DNA of 64,000 nucleotides. Origin: Primulina eburnea (taxonomy: Eukaryota; Streptophyta; Magnoliopsida; Lamiales; Gesneriaceae). Location: positions 9,647,069 through 9,711,068 of the forward strand of contig NC_133101.1 in NCBI RefSeq assembly GCF_022965805.1. Reading direction: 5' to 3'. Positions 44,380-56,773 of this stretch are shown here, one piece after another. The notes below the pieces were generated by a model that saw only the letters and a program-made list of their open reading frames with translations, did not search any database and was not told where the DNA came from. Position 1 is the stretch's first letter, and the number at the start of each line of letters is the position of its first letter. The position numbers and the translations under genes are program-made.

Positions 44380-45650
44380 ATTTGTTATTTTCCATGTTCT
44401 CAAATCACGTTAGGGCATTTATTGTCTGCCATCTTAATCGCTTCTCTCCAAGTTTTTCCTCAATAGACGCAACCCCTACTTTGTCTCTAATGTTTTCATT
44501 TCTTATCTTGTCTATCCCTCTCCACACATCCACCTTAACGTCATCATCTCAACGTCTCTCATCTTCTGCTTGTGGATTCGATTCATAGCTTAACATTTAG
44601 CTCCATAAAACATAGCAGGTCTAACCGCTGTTTCGTAAAACTTTCCTTAAGTTTTAGAGATACCTTACGATCACAAAGAATGTCTGACACACTCCTCTAT
44701 TTCAACCATCATACTTGTATTATATGTAATGCTTCTCTATCAACCCTTCATCCTTTTGCAAAAAGGATGCTAAATATTTAAGGCTCACTTACAAATAACT
44801 CATCTCCCATCTTAACCATTGTTATGCTACGTCCAATAGTGTTAAACTTAAATTCCATATGTTATATCTTTATTCCACTAAGCTTAAAACCTTTTACTTC
44901 TAATGTTTCCTCCAAATTCGAGCCTAGTGTTTACTCCTTCACGTGTCTCATCTACCAAGACAATGCCATGTGCAAACAATATGCACCATGGTAATATGTC
45001 TTGGATGTGTCAAGTGAGTTCATCCGTACTCAGTATAAAACATAGTGATTTAGAGCTGATCTATCTTTATAGGAAACTCTTCAGTTAATCTCCTTGGAGT
45101 CTTCACTCTTATCATTTCATCCTCGTATATATCTGTAATTTCTTCAATATACAGTATTATAACACCTTTCTTTTTTAAAATGCTCCTCATATTTTCCCTT
45201 GGTACACTATCGTAAGCTTTTTCTAGGTTGATGAATACCATGTGTAAGTTTTGCTTCAGTTTCGATACTTTTCAATTAGTTGTCTGAGAAGATGTATAGC
45301 TTTTATCGTCAACGTTTCATGCATGAATCCAAATTGATTTCGGTCAAATTGGTTCCTTCCTTAGTCTTCTTTCAATTACTTTTTCCTAAAGTCTCATGGT
45401 ATGGCTCATGAGATTAATGCCTCTACGACTTGCACAATTTTGTACGTCTCCTTTGTTTTTTGTTGAAGAATTAGAATACTTACTTTCCACTGATGAGACA
45501 TTTTCTTCGTTTTCAATACCATGTTAAATAACTTTGTAAGCCATGAAACACTCTGTTTCCCTAGGCACATCCATAACTCTATGGGAACATCATCCTATTC
45601 CACTCCAACCTTTTTTTTCCATTTTTCATCCCTCCTTTTAAAGCATGTTT
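44380..45650 (-). pseudogene. Decayed RTE-type LINE reverse transcriptase
   Basis: On the minus strand, phrases of a plant RTE-like LINE pol can be followed through many frameshifts and stops. They include TKLFNMVLKTKKM (about 45520), a region before FINLEKAYDSVPRENM (45190-45240), FAHGIVLVDETREGVN (about 44960, where the polymerase ADD is degraded) and DKIRNENIRDKVGVAS near 44490. The order matches the C-terminal half of the LINE protein. The 5' half and the poly-A end were not found. Confidence 0.8.
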
Positions 45651-45864
45651 TACTTCGGCAGTTTTAATTCTCTGATAATAGTTTAAATTTCTATACTCCT
45701 CTGACCTATTTAAAATATCTATAAGCAAAGCTGGTAACTTAAACCTTCATTAAAAAGTTGATGAAAATACTTGTTTATGTGTTTTAGATTTTAATATTTT
45801 ATTGGTGTGTGCTGCAGATAATTGGTTGCGGTAAGGTGTTACTCTATTTATTTGTTGATCTAGA

Positions 45865-48800
45865 ATGGATTTTGATGAATACGAGTATTTGGAAAGTACT
45901 GTTGAAAATCCCGAGAAGGAACGGTTGGAGCTTAAGGTAAATGGCGATGATGATATGGTTGAGTTTGAAGAGAAAGATCTGAGTCGGAAGCTGAGGCAAA
46001 GAAATAATGACTATGATCGTGATGATTATAGTCGCCCATCTAAGCATTCTAGGGCAGGGAAAGATGATACTTCTAATCGTGAAAAAAACAGTGTCTCTCA
46101 TCATGGTTTATCTTCAAGAGATGAAGAGATTGAGAAAGACAAGAATAATCTGAATCTCAGAAACAGAGACAAGGAGGAAGGGAGCGGGAAAGAGAGAAGC
46201 AGGAACAGGCACCGTGAAAGAGAAAGAGAGAGGGAGAGAGACAAAGAAAATGATCGGAACAGGAGCAAAAGAGAACACGTCCAAGGCTTTGAAGGGGTAA
46301 ATAAAAGGGAAGGGGAGCGAGATAGGTTAAACTTGAGGCAGAGCGACAGGTTTTCAAAGAGGCTTCAAGATGAACAGGAAAGGGAGGGTAGTGGTAGGCA
46401 ACTTAGTGTGGATAAGGATAATAAGGAGAGACGGGTCGATAGGGAATTTGCAGATCGAGATCGTGACACCAGGTAAACTTAAGTTCCTAGCTCTTTTGTA
46501 TAAATTATAAATATGGACTGTTTAACTTGATATTCATATAAAATTATAAATATGGACTGTTTAACTTGATATGCATTATGAACCTATAGATTTTTTACAC
46601 GTATCTTTGTTTTGTGCATTAAGCTGCTTTATATGGAATATATTACTAGATCGACCTTGCTGATTTACATGGTATTCATACCGCCAATATTTCTCTCAAA
46701 TTTTTCTGGAATAAGTTATGTATAACGGATGTCAGATTATAAAATGGATAGCAGACAGTAAATAAAATCTTAGCAATGGATTTCTAATTTAATATTTTAG
46801 TATTTAAAATGATTTAACAAACTAATGTGAATGGAGGGGATTTACCTTATTAAGGTAAACACCTGTACTAAATGACTAAATCAGTTTTGTCATTTAGAAT
46901 TGTAAAATTCAATGCATGGTGATTCCACCATTCACACTGGCGACATTATTGCAGCTAAGTAAAAAACTTTACCTTGTGCTCTGTCAGTTGAATAGCCTAT
47001 TGCCGATTTCACAAGCAGGCTTTGTTATTCTTTTTCTTAAAATATGCATTTCTGTATGTATATAATTTTTTTCAGATTTACGATGTTCTATTTTATATAT
47101 ATAAAAAAAATCAAATCACGTGGCTAATTCTAATATTCAGTTAATTCAAAGCGGCTGTATGTGACATTTTTTACTATCTGTTTTATCCTAAAGTGACATT
47201 TTTTTCTTAGTTTTTCTAAAAATCAACAGATGAAGCCTGTGCAGGCTTCAAGCTGGAGTATATGGGACCGGGGTTGCCTGTAAAAATAGTATTTTGAGGT
47301 CCATGAGAACGGGTATAGTTATAGTTTAATTTCGATGAACAAACTGGAAATTCATATAATGCTGGAAACAAATCCAATGATTAATTGTCTAAATTTTGTT
47401 AATTTTTTTGTCTACACTTACATCTACAAAAAATTATACACAGCGAATAAAAAATTACAACAACAATCCACTTACTCTTGTAGAAAAATTATCGAAAATA
47501 ATATTTAATGGATACCTGATGGAGTTAGGAAATAATTTTTTTTAATGATTCCCGTTTATAACCAGCTGCTTCAAATGAATTGAATAAGAATTAGTTACGT
47601 TATTCGACAATTTAAAAAGAATTTAAAACTCTTAAATCCGAATTTACCTGGTAAAATTAGGTTAAATTCCTAAATATAGTTATTTGTGTCTTTAATTTGT
47701 GTTCTCAGTGCACAAATTTTCAGAAAAGATTCAAGAAATGTATGTTGAAATCTCGAATAAAATATTGAGAGAATAACCGTCTATATGTCTACTGAAAGCA
47801 TCTTGAAAAAATATTTTTAATGTCAAAGGTGCTTCGGTGACTTTAAAATAAAGTTGCCTGGACCTTTAGAATACTGCTGCCCATGCAAATGCCTGGGCGG
47901 ACCACCGGGCCAACCTTTTTGAAGTGTATGCAGGTTGATTATTGGTTTTTTTAATAAAAAATATAAAGCTACAGCAAGCAGCACAAGACTTGACAGAATA
48001 ATTATGCATTGAATTCTGCCCTTCTTGATGGATGAACTGATTCTACCATTTTAGTAAGAAGGTTCACCTTATTTTGGTGAAACCCCTCGATATTTTGTTA
48101 AATCATTTAAATTTAATAGTATTGAATTGGAACCTTAACAATGGTATAAAGTACCCAACATACTACCAATGACAGGGCCACACCAGAAGTCCCATTGCAA
48201 CAAATGGGAGGTCTGTAGAATTCGATACCCAATACCCGTCGAACGAAAAACTTGAGATTCCAACACATTTGATCAACATGGTCCTAATGCCAACAGCTTT
48301 GATCCACAACAGTGTCAAACACCAAGGCAATATCTTCTTCCAGAAGATCTAAAATTATGAGTGTTCTTAACTGATGGTGTGGTGGCAAACAGTGGGGAAT
48401 TTTATGGCAGCAGCATTTAACTGAAAATCAGCACTAACAATGGTAAAGCAGTAAGGTGCTACAATGAGGAGCCCGACACTTGGAGAATAATTGCCTGCGT
48501 TGTTGACAGAAACTGGTGGCAGAACAGTATGAAACTCTGTATTTGGCCTATGTTTGCCGAGAACAGATGACATGTACTTGGTCGGGCACTCAGTGGGCTT
48601 GACACACCAAAATACTGACATGGATGGAAATGGGGGATACTTGATGGGCTATAGATAGGTTACTTGGGTCTTTTCGGATGAAAATGATTGTTATTTTTCT
48701 GCTTTCTTATTGGTCATTAGATGTTCTCATTGACTTGAAAAGTTGTGTACTTAAGTCTTTTCAGTGGAAGTTTCTCTCTCTCCCTTCCCTTTGAAGACTT

Positions 48801-51800
48801 GTCACGCATAATATTTCCGTTTTATTGGTTGAAAGCAGCATCTAAATCATGATGATTGATGCTTGATTTTTATGTTTGTGGATTATGGATTTTATGAGTG
48901 TTTATATATGTGTACCTGAAATTGTCACTGCTTGTCAGTGTTGCTGTACCCTTTTTTCTAATTTAGCTATGCCTATGATTTACTTATTTTGCACTTTCAA
49001 GTAAAATATTGTTCTTTAATATGGTGGTGCCAAATGTAACATTAGGTTTGCCATAGAGGGACAGGCCCGTTGTTAGTTCAATGCCTGAAGTTTTTCCGTG
49101 TTCACATTTCTCTTAATTGCCACTTTAATCCCAGGTTGGTCTTATTGCTTAATCATCCAGAAGTTTCTTGTTTGACCAAACGTACAATAGATGTACAGCA
49201 TATTGACTCTCTGGAGTTGCCTGCAGGATTATGATCTTGGCTTTGGCCTCTTTAAGCATACTGGAGAAAATTTTACTCACATTTTGGAATTACTCTCTTT
49301 TATAAATGTGGAACCTTCCACTTGATTGATTACTTTGTAAGGAGGAAAGCATTTACTCATACTTGGCTATGCCGTTTGTCCTGGGTGCTGATTATGGGTT
49401 AACTAGCAAGATTATTTTTATTAATGTGGAGGTGTATATCTTTAATTTTCAAGTTTTTCTTGTTCTACAGAAGATACAAACAGAAAAAAGAGGAAGGGGC
49501 AGTAGCTGATCCTGAACGAGATCAAAGGACAGTTTTTGCTTATCAGGTAGTTGAACCACAAAATAAGCATTTCTCTGTTGTTTGCTTATATCTGGAAGCT
49601 ATCTAACTCAGCCTCTTACAATTTCCGTAGATCACTTTGAAGGCAAGTGAAAGAGACGTCTATAATTTCTTCTCTAGGGCTGGCAAGGTTGTCCTTCTTG
49701 TTTGATGAGTTATTTTATGTGTTTTATTCTTGTTAAAAGGTTGACTTACAATTGCTTTTTGGTCTTGTGATGCATCATGCTGTTGCATCATTACCACCTA
49801 AGTAGCAAAATAGTTATGTTGAACTAATCTTGGTTTAACGTATCATTGCTCTCTCTAAGATATCTATCTATAGAAAAACTATGTATAACAAAGCAAATGA
49901 AGCTTACCATGCAAGCTAGATTTTTATTTTGTTTATCCTTGAAGTATGAATTATTGGGCCCTCGTTGGGCTAAGAAAATGCAAGTGCCTGGTTCCTTGGA
50001 GAGTTCATCGTTTTTTCCCCATTTGGAGAGTTTTGATTTTGTTTTTACTTCTTTTTGATATAAAACTTCAGCAAACCTTCATGCTCTTACTTTTTATTAT
50101 TTAGAAGTAACGTATTTCCACATGAGTTTATGAGGTTGGAGATGGACAGTTAGAGCCACAGTTTTTTTTTAACATTTTTTTGGCTAAAACAGTAGTTTTG
50201 ATTTGATGTTTCTAGGTCAGAGATGTACAGCTAATAATGGATCGCAATTCCAGACGCTCCAAAGGATTTGGGTAATTATCGCTTTTTAGATACAAATCCT
50301 GGAAAGTTAACGTCATGTCCTATTGCATTTGACTAAGATACCAGTAGAATTATTTTTCATGTTTATGGCTGGTTGTCTGGAAGTTTACTTTAAATTAGTC
50401 TGATGTATGTTGCTTGGGTTTGAGGTTTCACTTTGTAATTTAGAACCACAGGTACAGCTGAGAATGTCTAATTTCGAGAATAAGTTTGGTAAAGTCCCTT
50501 TGGACTGAGATTAACTTGATAACATGAGAATATGAATCATTTTTCGGTTTTCCTAATATTTTTGAAAATCCGTAAGCGTACGGGATACATTTTGATTAAA
50601 CTGATTTTTGTTGTAGATGATTATCACAACTGTCATTTTAAATGTGATACATTTTATGTATTTCCATCTAGCTGTTGCAGAAAATGTGTCCGGTCATAGT
50701 TAACTGTACTCTAATATTATGAGTTATGCATAAATGTGTGAGCATGTCTTTTTCTGTCTCATAGATTCCTGATTTTGTACCTTTTAATTTTTATTATGTA
50801 TATTTTTCAGATACATTGAATTTTATGACGTCATGTCAGTTCCCATGGCTATAGCTCTCTGTGGCCAGCATCTTCTTGGCCAGCCAGTGATGGTTAAACC
50901 ATCAGAGGCTGAAAAGAATCTTGTTCAATCTACTCCTGTTGCTTCTGGTGAAGGTGGACTTGGTCCATATTCAGGGGGAGCTAGAAGGCTGTATGTTGGC
51001 AATCTGCCAGTCACTATCAAAGAAGATCAGCTTCGCCAGGTGTGTATCTTTTTTGTTGTGATTTAAATGGTTTAATTTCTTAGGCTATTCTATTTTATGA
51101 ATTTAACTATGATTCACCTTTTGGGCATGAATTTTAGGTGTTTGAACCTTTTGGAGCTGTCGAACTGTTGCAGATGCCCACTGACCTAGGGACTGGGAAT
51201 TGCAAGGGTTATGCATTTATACAGGTGATTTTGGTTTGCTTACGCTATGCATCGACTTTGATTGTGGCAGCCTGAGGACATTTATACTTCCAGTATGCTG
51301 TTCCAGGTGCAACATAGAGTTGTTGTCATATAGACAAGCTCGAAGCAAATACCTATCTAACATTGGTTCTCTGCAGTTTACACGTCTAGAAGATGCAAAT
51401 GCTGCTCAAAATCTAAATGAGCAACTGAAGATTGCAGGTCGAGTAATCAAGGTAATGAAACTTCCTATATTCCTCTGCATTAAAATTTTCGATCCCAGAG
51501 AGATGTCTAGGTGTTTTCTCTGTTTCTGTTCTATCTTGAAGGATGATCAGATGAAAATAATTTCACTCTTTTGAGTGGTGAACATATTGGAAAGGGTTTA
51601 GTGTCATTCGGAATTTAGATTTCTTGTGACAAGATAATACCCAGAGTCTTTTGCACATCATTTTTGGGTATTATTGGCCTCATTTCTAACTGATTGTGAA
51701 AATTACCAGTGATCGGCATTTGTTTAGTACAGGCTTCAGTCACAGTAGGAAACTTTGATGCATACTTTTCATTCCCATCTCATTTGTTATTTGTCTAAGG

Positions 51801-53972
51801 AGAGTTGGTACAAACTACTGGCTTTTTTCTTTTCCATGTATAAAAATGCTTGTGTACGTGTATGACTGAAGTTGGAAAGCCAAAAGCATGTAATCTTTTA
51901 TAGCCGTAGTGTTAGGTTGGAAAGTATGTATCCTTTTATTGTCATGGTATTAGAAGGGGTAGATAACTCAATTATGTCTGGCCAAGTGCTGGTAAATTCA
52001 TTTACTAGAAAATTGAATGGTTTCTTTAACTTAATTAATCGTTGGAGCATCCATATTTATATGAATGTGGTGTCTATGGATGATTCTACTTTTTAGATTG
52101 GGAATCTTTTATCTCAATCTTCATGTTTGTCCCATAATTCTGGATGTGATTCTTCTTGCTTGTTATTCTTGTGCAGTTTCTTGTGTATAATAATTTCTTG
52201 AATTTGTACAAAGTTGTTTGCGGTTGCTGGGAAGTGTGTTGAACAGCATCTCATGGAAACTTATGACCATGAGGTCTCATCCTAATATTTTTTCGTTATA
52301 TATTGTTGACCTACTGAAGCATGTGAAGCTTTGGTATCACGAGTCCTTTTTTTACTGTCATCGATTGGTATTAAAATGCGGTAGTCTAAGTATTTAATGT
52401 GATATTTATAATGTGCTTTTCTATCACCTTTGCATTATTTTAGTACGACTAGACAGTTTATGCATTGTACTGGAAATGCTTTTAGTAGAATTGTTTTTGG
52501 GTTTTTCTCTGTTTGTAGGTTTCTGCTGTCACAGACCAATTTGGTATCCAAAATGACGGGGCAAATATTACTGATCTTGATGATGACGATGGCAGTGGCT
52601 TGGTTAGTTTGTTTGAGCACATTCATATTTTGCTTTCTAGTTACTATATTTGCTTGTGATTGCTTGCTTGTGGCTCGCTCTTCTGCCCTTTATATTGTGA
52701 TAATTCTTTTAACTTGTCACAGATTGATTGCAATTTTTTTTTCATTCTAACACCTACTACTTAGCTTTCACAACTTCTGAGCATCAACATAATTTAGCAG
52801 TTTTTTAGAATTTCGTGAACTTGTGTCTGCTTATCCTGCGAAATCATTTCTCTGTTGAAATTAACAGTCTCATTGCCGTATGATTAATTTATTTATATTT
52901 CAATTCTCAAAATGCTGACCTTGTCTCTTTGGTTGGCAGTCCTTGAATGCACAGTCTCGAGCGCTACTCATGCAGAAATTGGACCGCACCGGAACTGCAT
53001 CAAGGTTTAATACCATTCTATTTGCGATTTACTTGTAGGGATTGATGCAGCAATTATTTACACTTTCCCAGTATAATCGGTTCATTTGGCTCTCCTGTTG
53101 TTGATAGCCCTGGCCTTTCTTTACCATCAGCACCGGTCGGATCATCTTCTGCTCATGGGCCTCCTGGTTTGGCTGCTGCAGTTCTTTCTATTCCTGCTGT
53201 TACAGGTCCATCCATAGATGCTGTTGGTGTTCCCAGTGAATGTCTGTTGCTGAAGAACATGTTTGACCCAAACTCCGAGGTTTGTTGAGCGAATCTTATT
53301 CTGCATTGCCTTTTCTTATTGGTTGTTGGGATCAAGAAACATCTTGATTGTTTCTTGATTGCAGGCCGAGACAGACTTTGATCTGGATGTAAAGGAAGAC
53401 GTGCAGGTTGAATGTTCGAAGTTTGGAAAATTAAAGCATATTTATGTGGACAAGTAAGTTATTGTCTTAAGCTCTTGGATTTCCGGTTGTCATTCCTATA
53501 AATTTATGCCTTCACTGTTCTTTCGTTTAGACTGTTAGTTGTGTACGGAATTTCTTGATTGCGAAACTATGATTACTTTCTAAAGTTCAAATTCGATAAT
53601 GGTAACTTTCGACTTGCACAAATTAATCCTTATTCCTACACATTCATTACAATGTTGAAGCTTTAAGACTCTTTACATTCCCTCAGATTTGGCTGGAAAA
53701 TTCACTTGGTGTGGTTTTCTTTTTCCGTTTTTTGTTGGCTGGTAGGAATTCTGCTGGGTATGTATATCTGAAGTTCGAAAATACTCAATCTTCAACTGCT
53801 GCACAACGAGCACTCCACGGTAGATGGTTTGCTGGAAAGATGATCACAGCCTCATTTATGGTACGTGTTGTCTTTTCCATTTCTTGAACTTGTTCAAACG
53901 CTAGCTAATATCTTTGTCGAATTCATGCAGGTTCCCCATGATTATGATGCTAAAATTCCTGATAGCACCTAG
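45865..53972 (+). CDS. RBM39: CC1-like splicing factor, RBM39/CAPER homologue (584 aa, 13 coding exons)
   Basis: Exons: 45865-46472, 49471-49546, 49631-49687, 50216-50271, 50811-51039, 51138-51224, 51377-51451, 52519-52602, 52940-53004, 53108-53279, 53365-53453, 53746-53860, 53931-53972. All borders are GT-AG and the 1755 bases stay in frame. Residues 1-215 are Arg/Glu/Asp-rich (RERERERERDKEND). RRM1 covers about 222-300 with KGFGYIEF, RRM2 about 326-400 with RLYVGNLP and KGYAFIQF, and a C-terminal U2AF-homology motif about 490-571 with the signature GRWFAGK. Such proteins couple 3' splice-site recognition and transcription in the nucleus; that role is inferred from family. Intron 1 is about 3 kb. 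The intact copia and a LINE relic lie directly upstream. Confidence 0.95.
46473..49470 (+). other. Large first coding intron of the RBM39-like gene, with probable insertions
   Basis: At 3.0 kb this intron far exceeds the others. It holds two similar short palindromic words, TTTACCTTATTAAGGTAAA (46841-46859) and a GGTTCACC...GGTGAAACC hairpin (48061-48084). An unusually GC-balanced antisense open frame follows at 48367-48621 (84 codons, e.g. YMSSVLGKHRPNTEF) that I do not recognise. An inserted element carrying a host gene fragment is possible. Confidence 0.4.
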
Positions 53973-53999
53973 AAAGCAAGCATCGTTTCTGGAAAAAAA

Positions 54000-56693
54000 A
54001 ATTGGTCTTGTACGTAAAAACTGTATCTCATTTTATATACTTTTGTGATACCAATCAAGAAACAACTTTGTAATGCCGTTTTATCATAATTTGAGAGCTT
54101 TTAATTTATTTTTATCAGTGGTGAGACTCTGTGGCAGGTTAATGTATGAATTATCATTCCATAGTTGATGTATGAGTTGTTTTAGTATATTGTCAACTAA
54201 GCCTCTGTGGTTTTTATGTTTTGTTGTGCAATAATTTTCTTCGTTCCAGTTCTGCCTGTGAGCCAAAATCGAAAAGTCTAGTACAAATCGTAAATGAACT
54301 AGAACCAACTTATAATCCCGTTTACGATTCTACGAATCAAGAAATTGGAATCGTGTGGAGAGAATTATGGTATTATTTGTTCCTATTGGTACTGCTCAAT
54401 TAGTTCATTCTCGATGGGGCGCGTACCATTTTTCAATCATTCTCCAACTTTACTTGTTTGCGTCAAGTCCTTGTTTCAACAGCTTTGGCATTTTTAATTC
54501 CTTGTTTTAATTGTTAGAATCGACATACAACAATTCCAGGTGTTTTATGAAATAAAGTTTGACAACTGTAAGCTTGGTTTGTTGGATAAGACAAGTGAGA
54601 TTTGTAATAAAAGGTACATGCATCTTGGATACGCATGTAATAAGAGCATGTACGATGATAGATAGATAGATGAAACCAGGTTATCAAGCGAGTGCTTCAT
54701 CGGCCATTCCAGTTCCTAGCCCTCCAAGGGGCGTGGATTTGTTTCCGCGTGCGATGGTGGACCGCATGTGCAGCTCTCCTAGCGGTGAAGTGTACCTGTA
54801 TTTTTTAAAATTAAAAGTTAAATCAACAACCATTAAAAAATAATAAAAATCTACGCTATATTATTAAATATGAGACACCTAGAGTAACAAACTTTTGGTA
54901 CCATTGTCTGCTTTAATAATTATATATATAAATAAGGTGTTAAAATTTTTAAGCAACTTTCACGTGGCTTAGCTGATAAAGTTTTTATTTTCTAAGCATC
55001 AAGTTGTAGGTTCAATTCCTACTAAGGTCTTTTTTCTTTTCTTTTTCTTATTTATTTTTTAATTCATATATCAAATTGCAGTGTAGTATCTCATTATTTT
55101 TTATAATTACATTTTGATTCTCATTTAATATTAAATCAAATAAATTATAAAAAATATTATACAAACACTCAATGCGTACATCGTTGTACATTAGTAGAAA
55201 GAATTGCTATGATGATATGGTCGTTGCATATGGCCAGGATCAATTCCGATCTTTAAAAGTAAAAAATCAAAATTTTAAAAACCATAAAAAAAATTCGAAA
55301 TAATGGAACAAAATAAACTGAAATTTTTTTTTGAAAAAAAAATCTAACTATAGTCCTATAAATTGACCTCATTACACATTCAAAAAATCAGTCAGTAATT
55401 TATTGAGTTCGTGTTAATTATATTTAATTATTTGTAATTTTTTAATTATACATGCAAGTTTTTTCAATTTCAATTTGTTATAATTATGTGCACTTTTATT
55501 AAATTTTTAAATAAAAAATTAACCGAACAAAATAAAAAAAAATTAATATTTCAACATACATCTCACACTGTGTATGGACATGAGATGAAGTCAAAACGCT
55601 CACACCAACACGAGATTTCTCCAATTTCATCTCACCGGTGTACATGCTCTAAGAGGTTTAAGAAAATAAAAGATAAAAAATATTATAAATTTAAAATTAT
55701 TATATTAATAAAGTAATTAAATCAAAATAATTTTGAAGCTACAAACAATATATTCTTTTTCATGAATTTAATTTTTTAAAAAATAAAAATGTATAAAAAT
55801 TTAGTTTCATATTATATATATATTATTTATTTTATTGAATGCAAGTAAAATACAATTTATTTGCACAGACGATTTGTTGTATTTTGAAAAAATATATTGA
55901 ATGTAAAAAAATGACATTTAGCTAAAAAATCAATTATAAAATTTGAACAGAAAACAATGTTTGAAGAGTCGAAATCAAGTGCCAAATCTTTGTCCTTAAA
56001 AAAAAAAAAAAGCACATAGAGCCAACAAAACAAAAGGGATCCCAAGTCTCTGCTTTTAAATTGAACTGTTCGTCTAGTTTTTCACGTGGACGGTACTCAA
56101 AAGAAATTCCCATCCAGTTAATTGAAGTCGAGATCTGCCAAGATTCCTAACTTGTTGTCGGGGACCTGGACAACTGGGTGTCCTCGTATCAAACATTGGA
56201 TAATTGGGATAATGGGATGGGATTATCACATGCACCAAACGGTATCGTTGTTCTTAGTTAACGAGGGATTTGTTCATGCCATCCTATGGTTAGTACCCAA
56301 CCATTAATCCATGTAGTTCAATGTGTTGTTGGCCTATGTGAAAAAATAAACATGATCCCCTTGTAGTCTTTGAATTAAGGGCTTAGCAGGACGAGCCAAA
56401 ATATAGAGGTCGGAGGACACACAATTTTTTTGTGGAGGACAAGAATAAATCTTTAAGGAGAAAATAAAAAAAAATATATAATTATTTTTAGATTCGTAGC
56501 CAAATCTGATCAACAGCTGTCGAACTCCTATTGCACTACATGAAACAATTCTCAAAGAGCAGTTCTTGATTTGACTATTAACAAAAATTTGGAACATGAA
56601 AGCACTATTTATTTAAACATTGCAATCAAATTTGGCAAGTAATTATGACACATGCATGCGGTGAGTCTGTGAAGACGTTAGAGCCAACTTCAA

Positions 56694-56740
<47 letters not shown>

Positions 56741-56773
56741 GGAAGAGTGAGACTCAAATATGATATAATAAAG
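54000..56773. other. Intergenic DNA with a SINE-like head and a TA microsatellite
   Basis: The first 100 bases are RBM39-like 3' UTR. At 54965-55019 an A-box-like 'tggcttagctgataaag' and a B-box GGTTCAATTCC are spaced as in a tRNA-derived SINE; no cloverleaf forms, so no tRNA gene is called. A (TA)n tract at about 56703-56737 lies just before the next gene. No open frame of note. Confidence 0.4.
56703..56737 (+). repeat. TA microsatellite in the proximal promoter of the monooxygenase
   Basis: A (TG)n-(TA)n tract ends about 37 bases upstream of the start codon, where a TATA box or leader would be expected. Length variation here could affect expression; that is inference. Confidence 0.6.

Noticed and set aside
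54965..55019. Possible tRNA gene
   Set aside because: A and B boxes are present but no acceptor stem or anticodon arm can be formed, so a SINE-like head is preferred.
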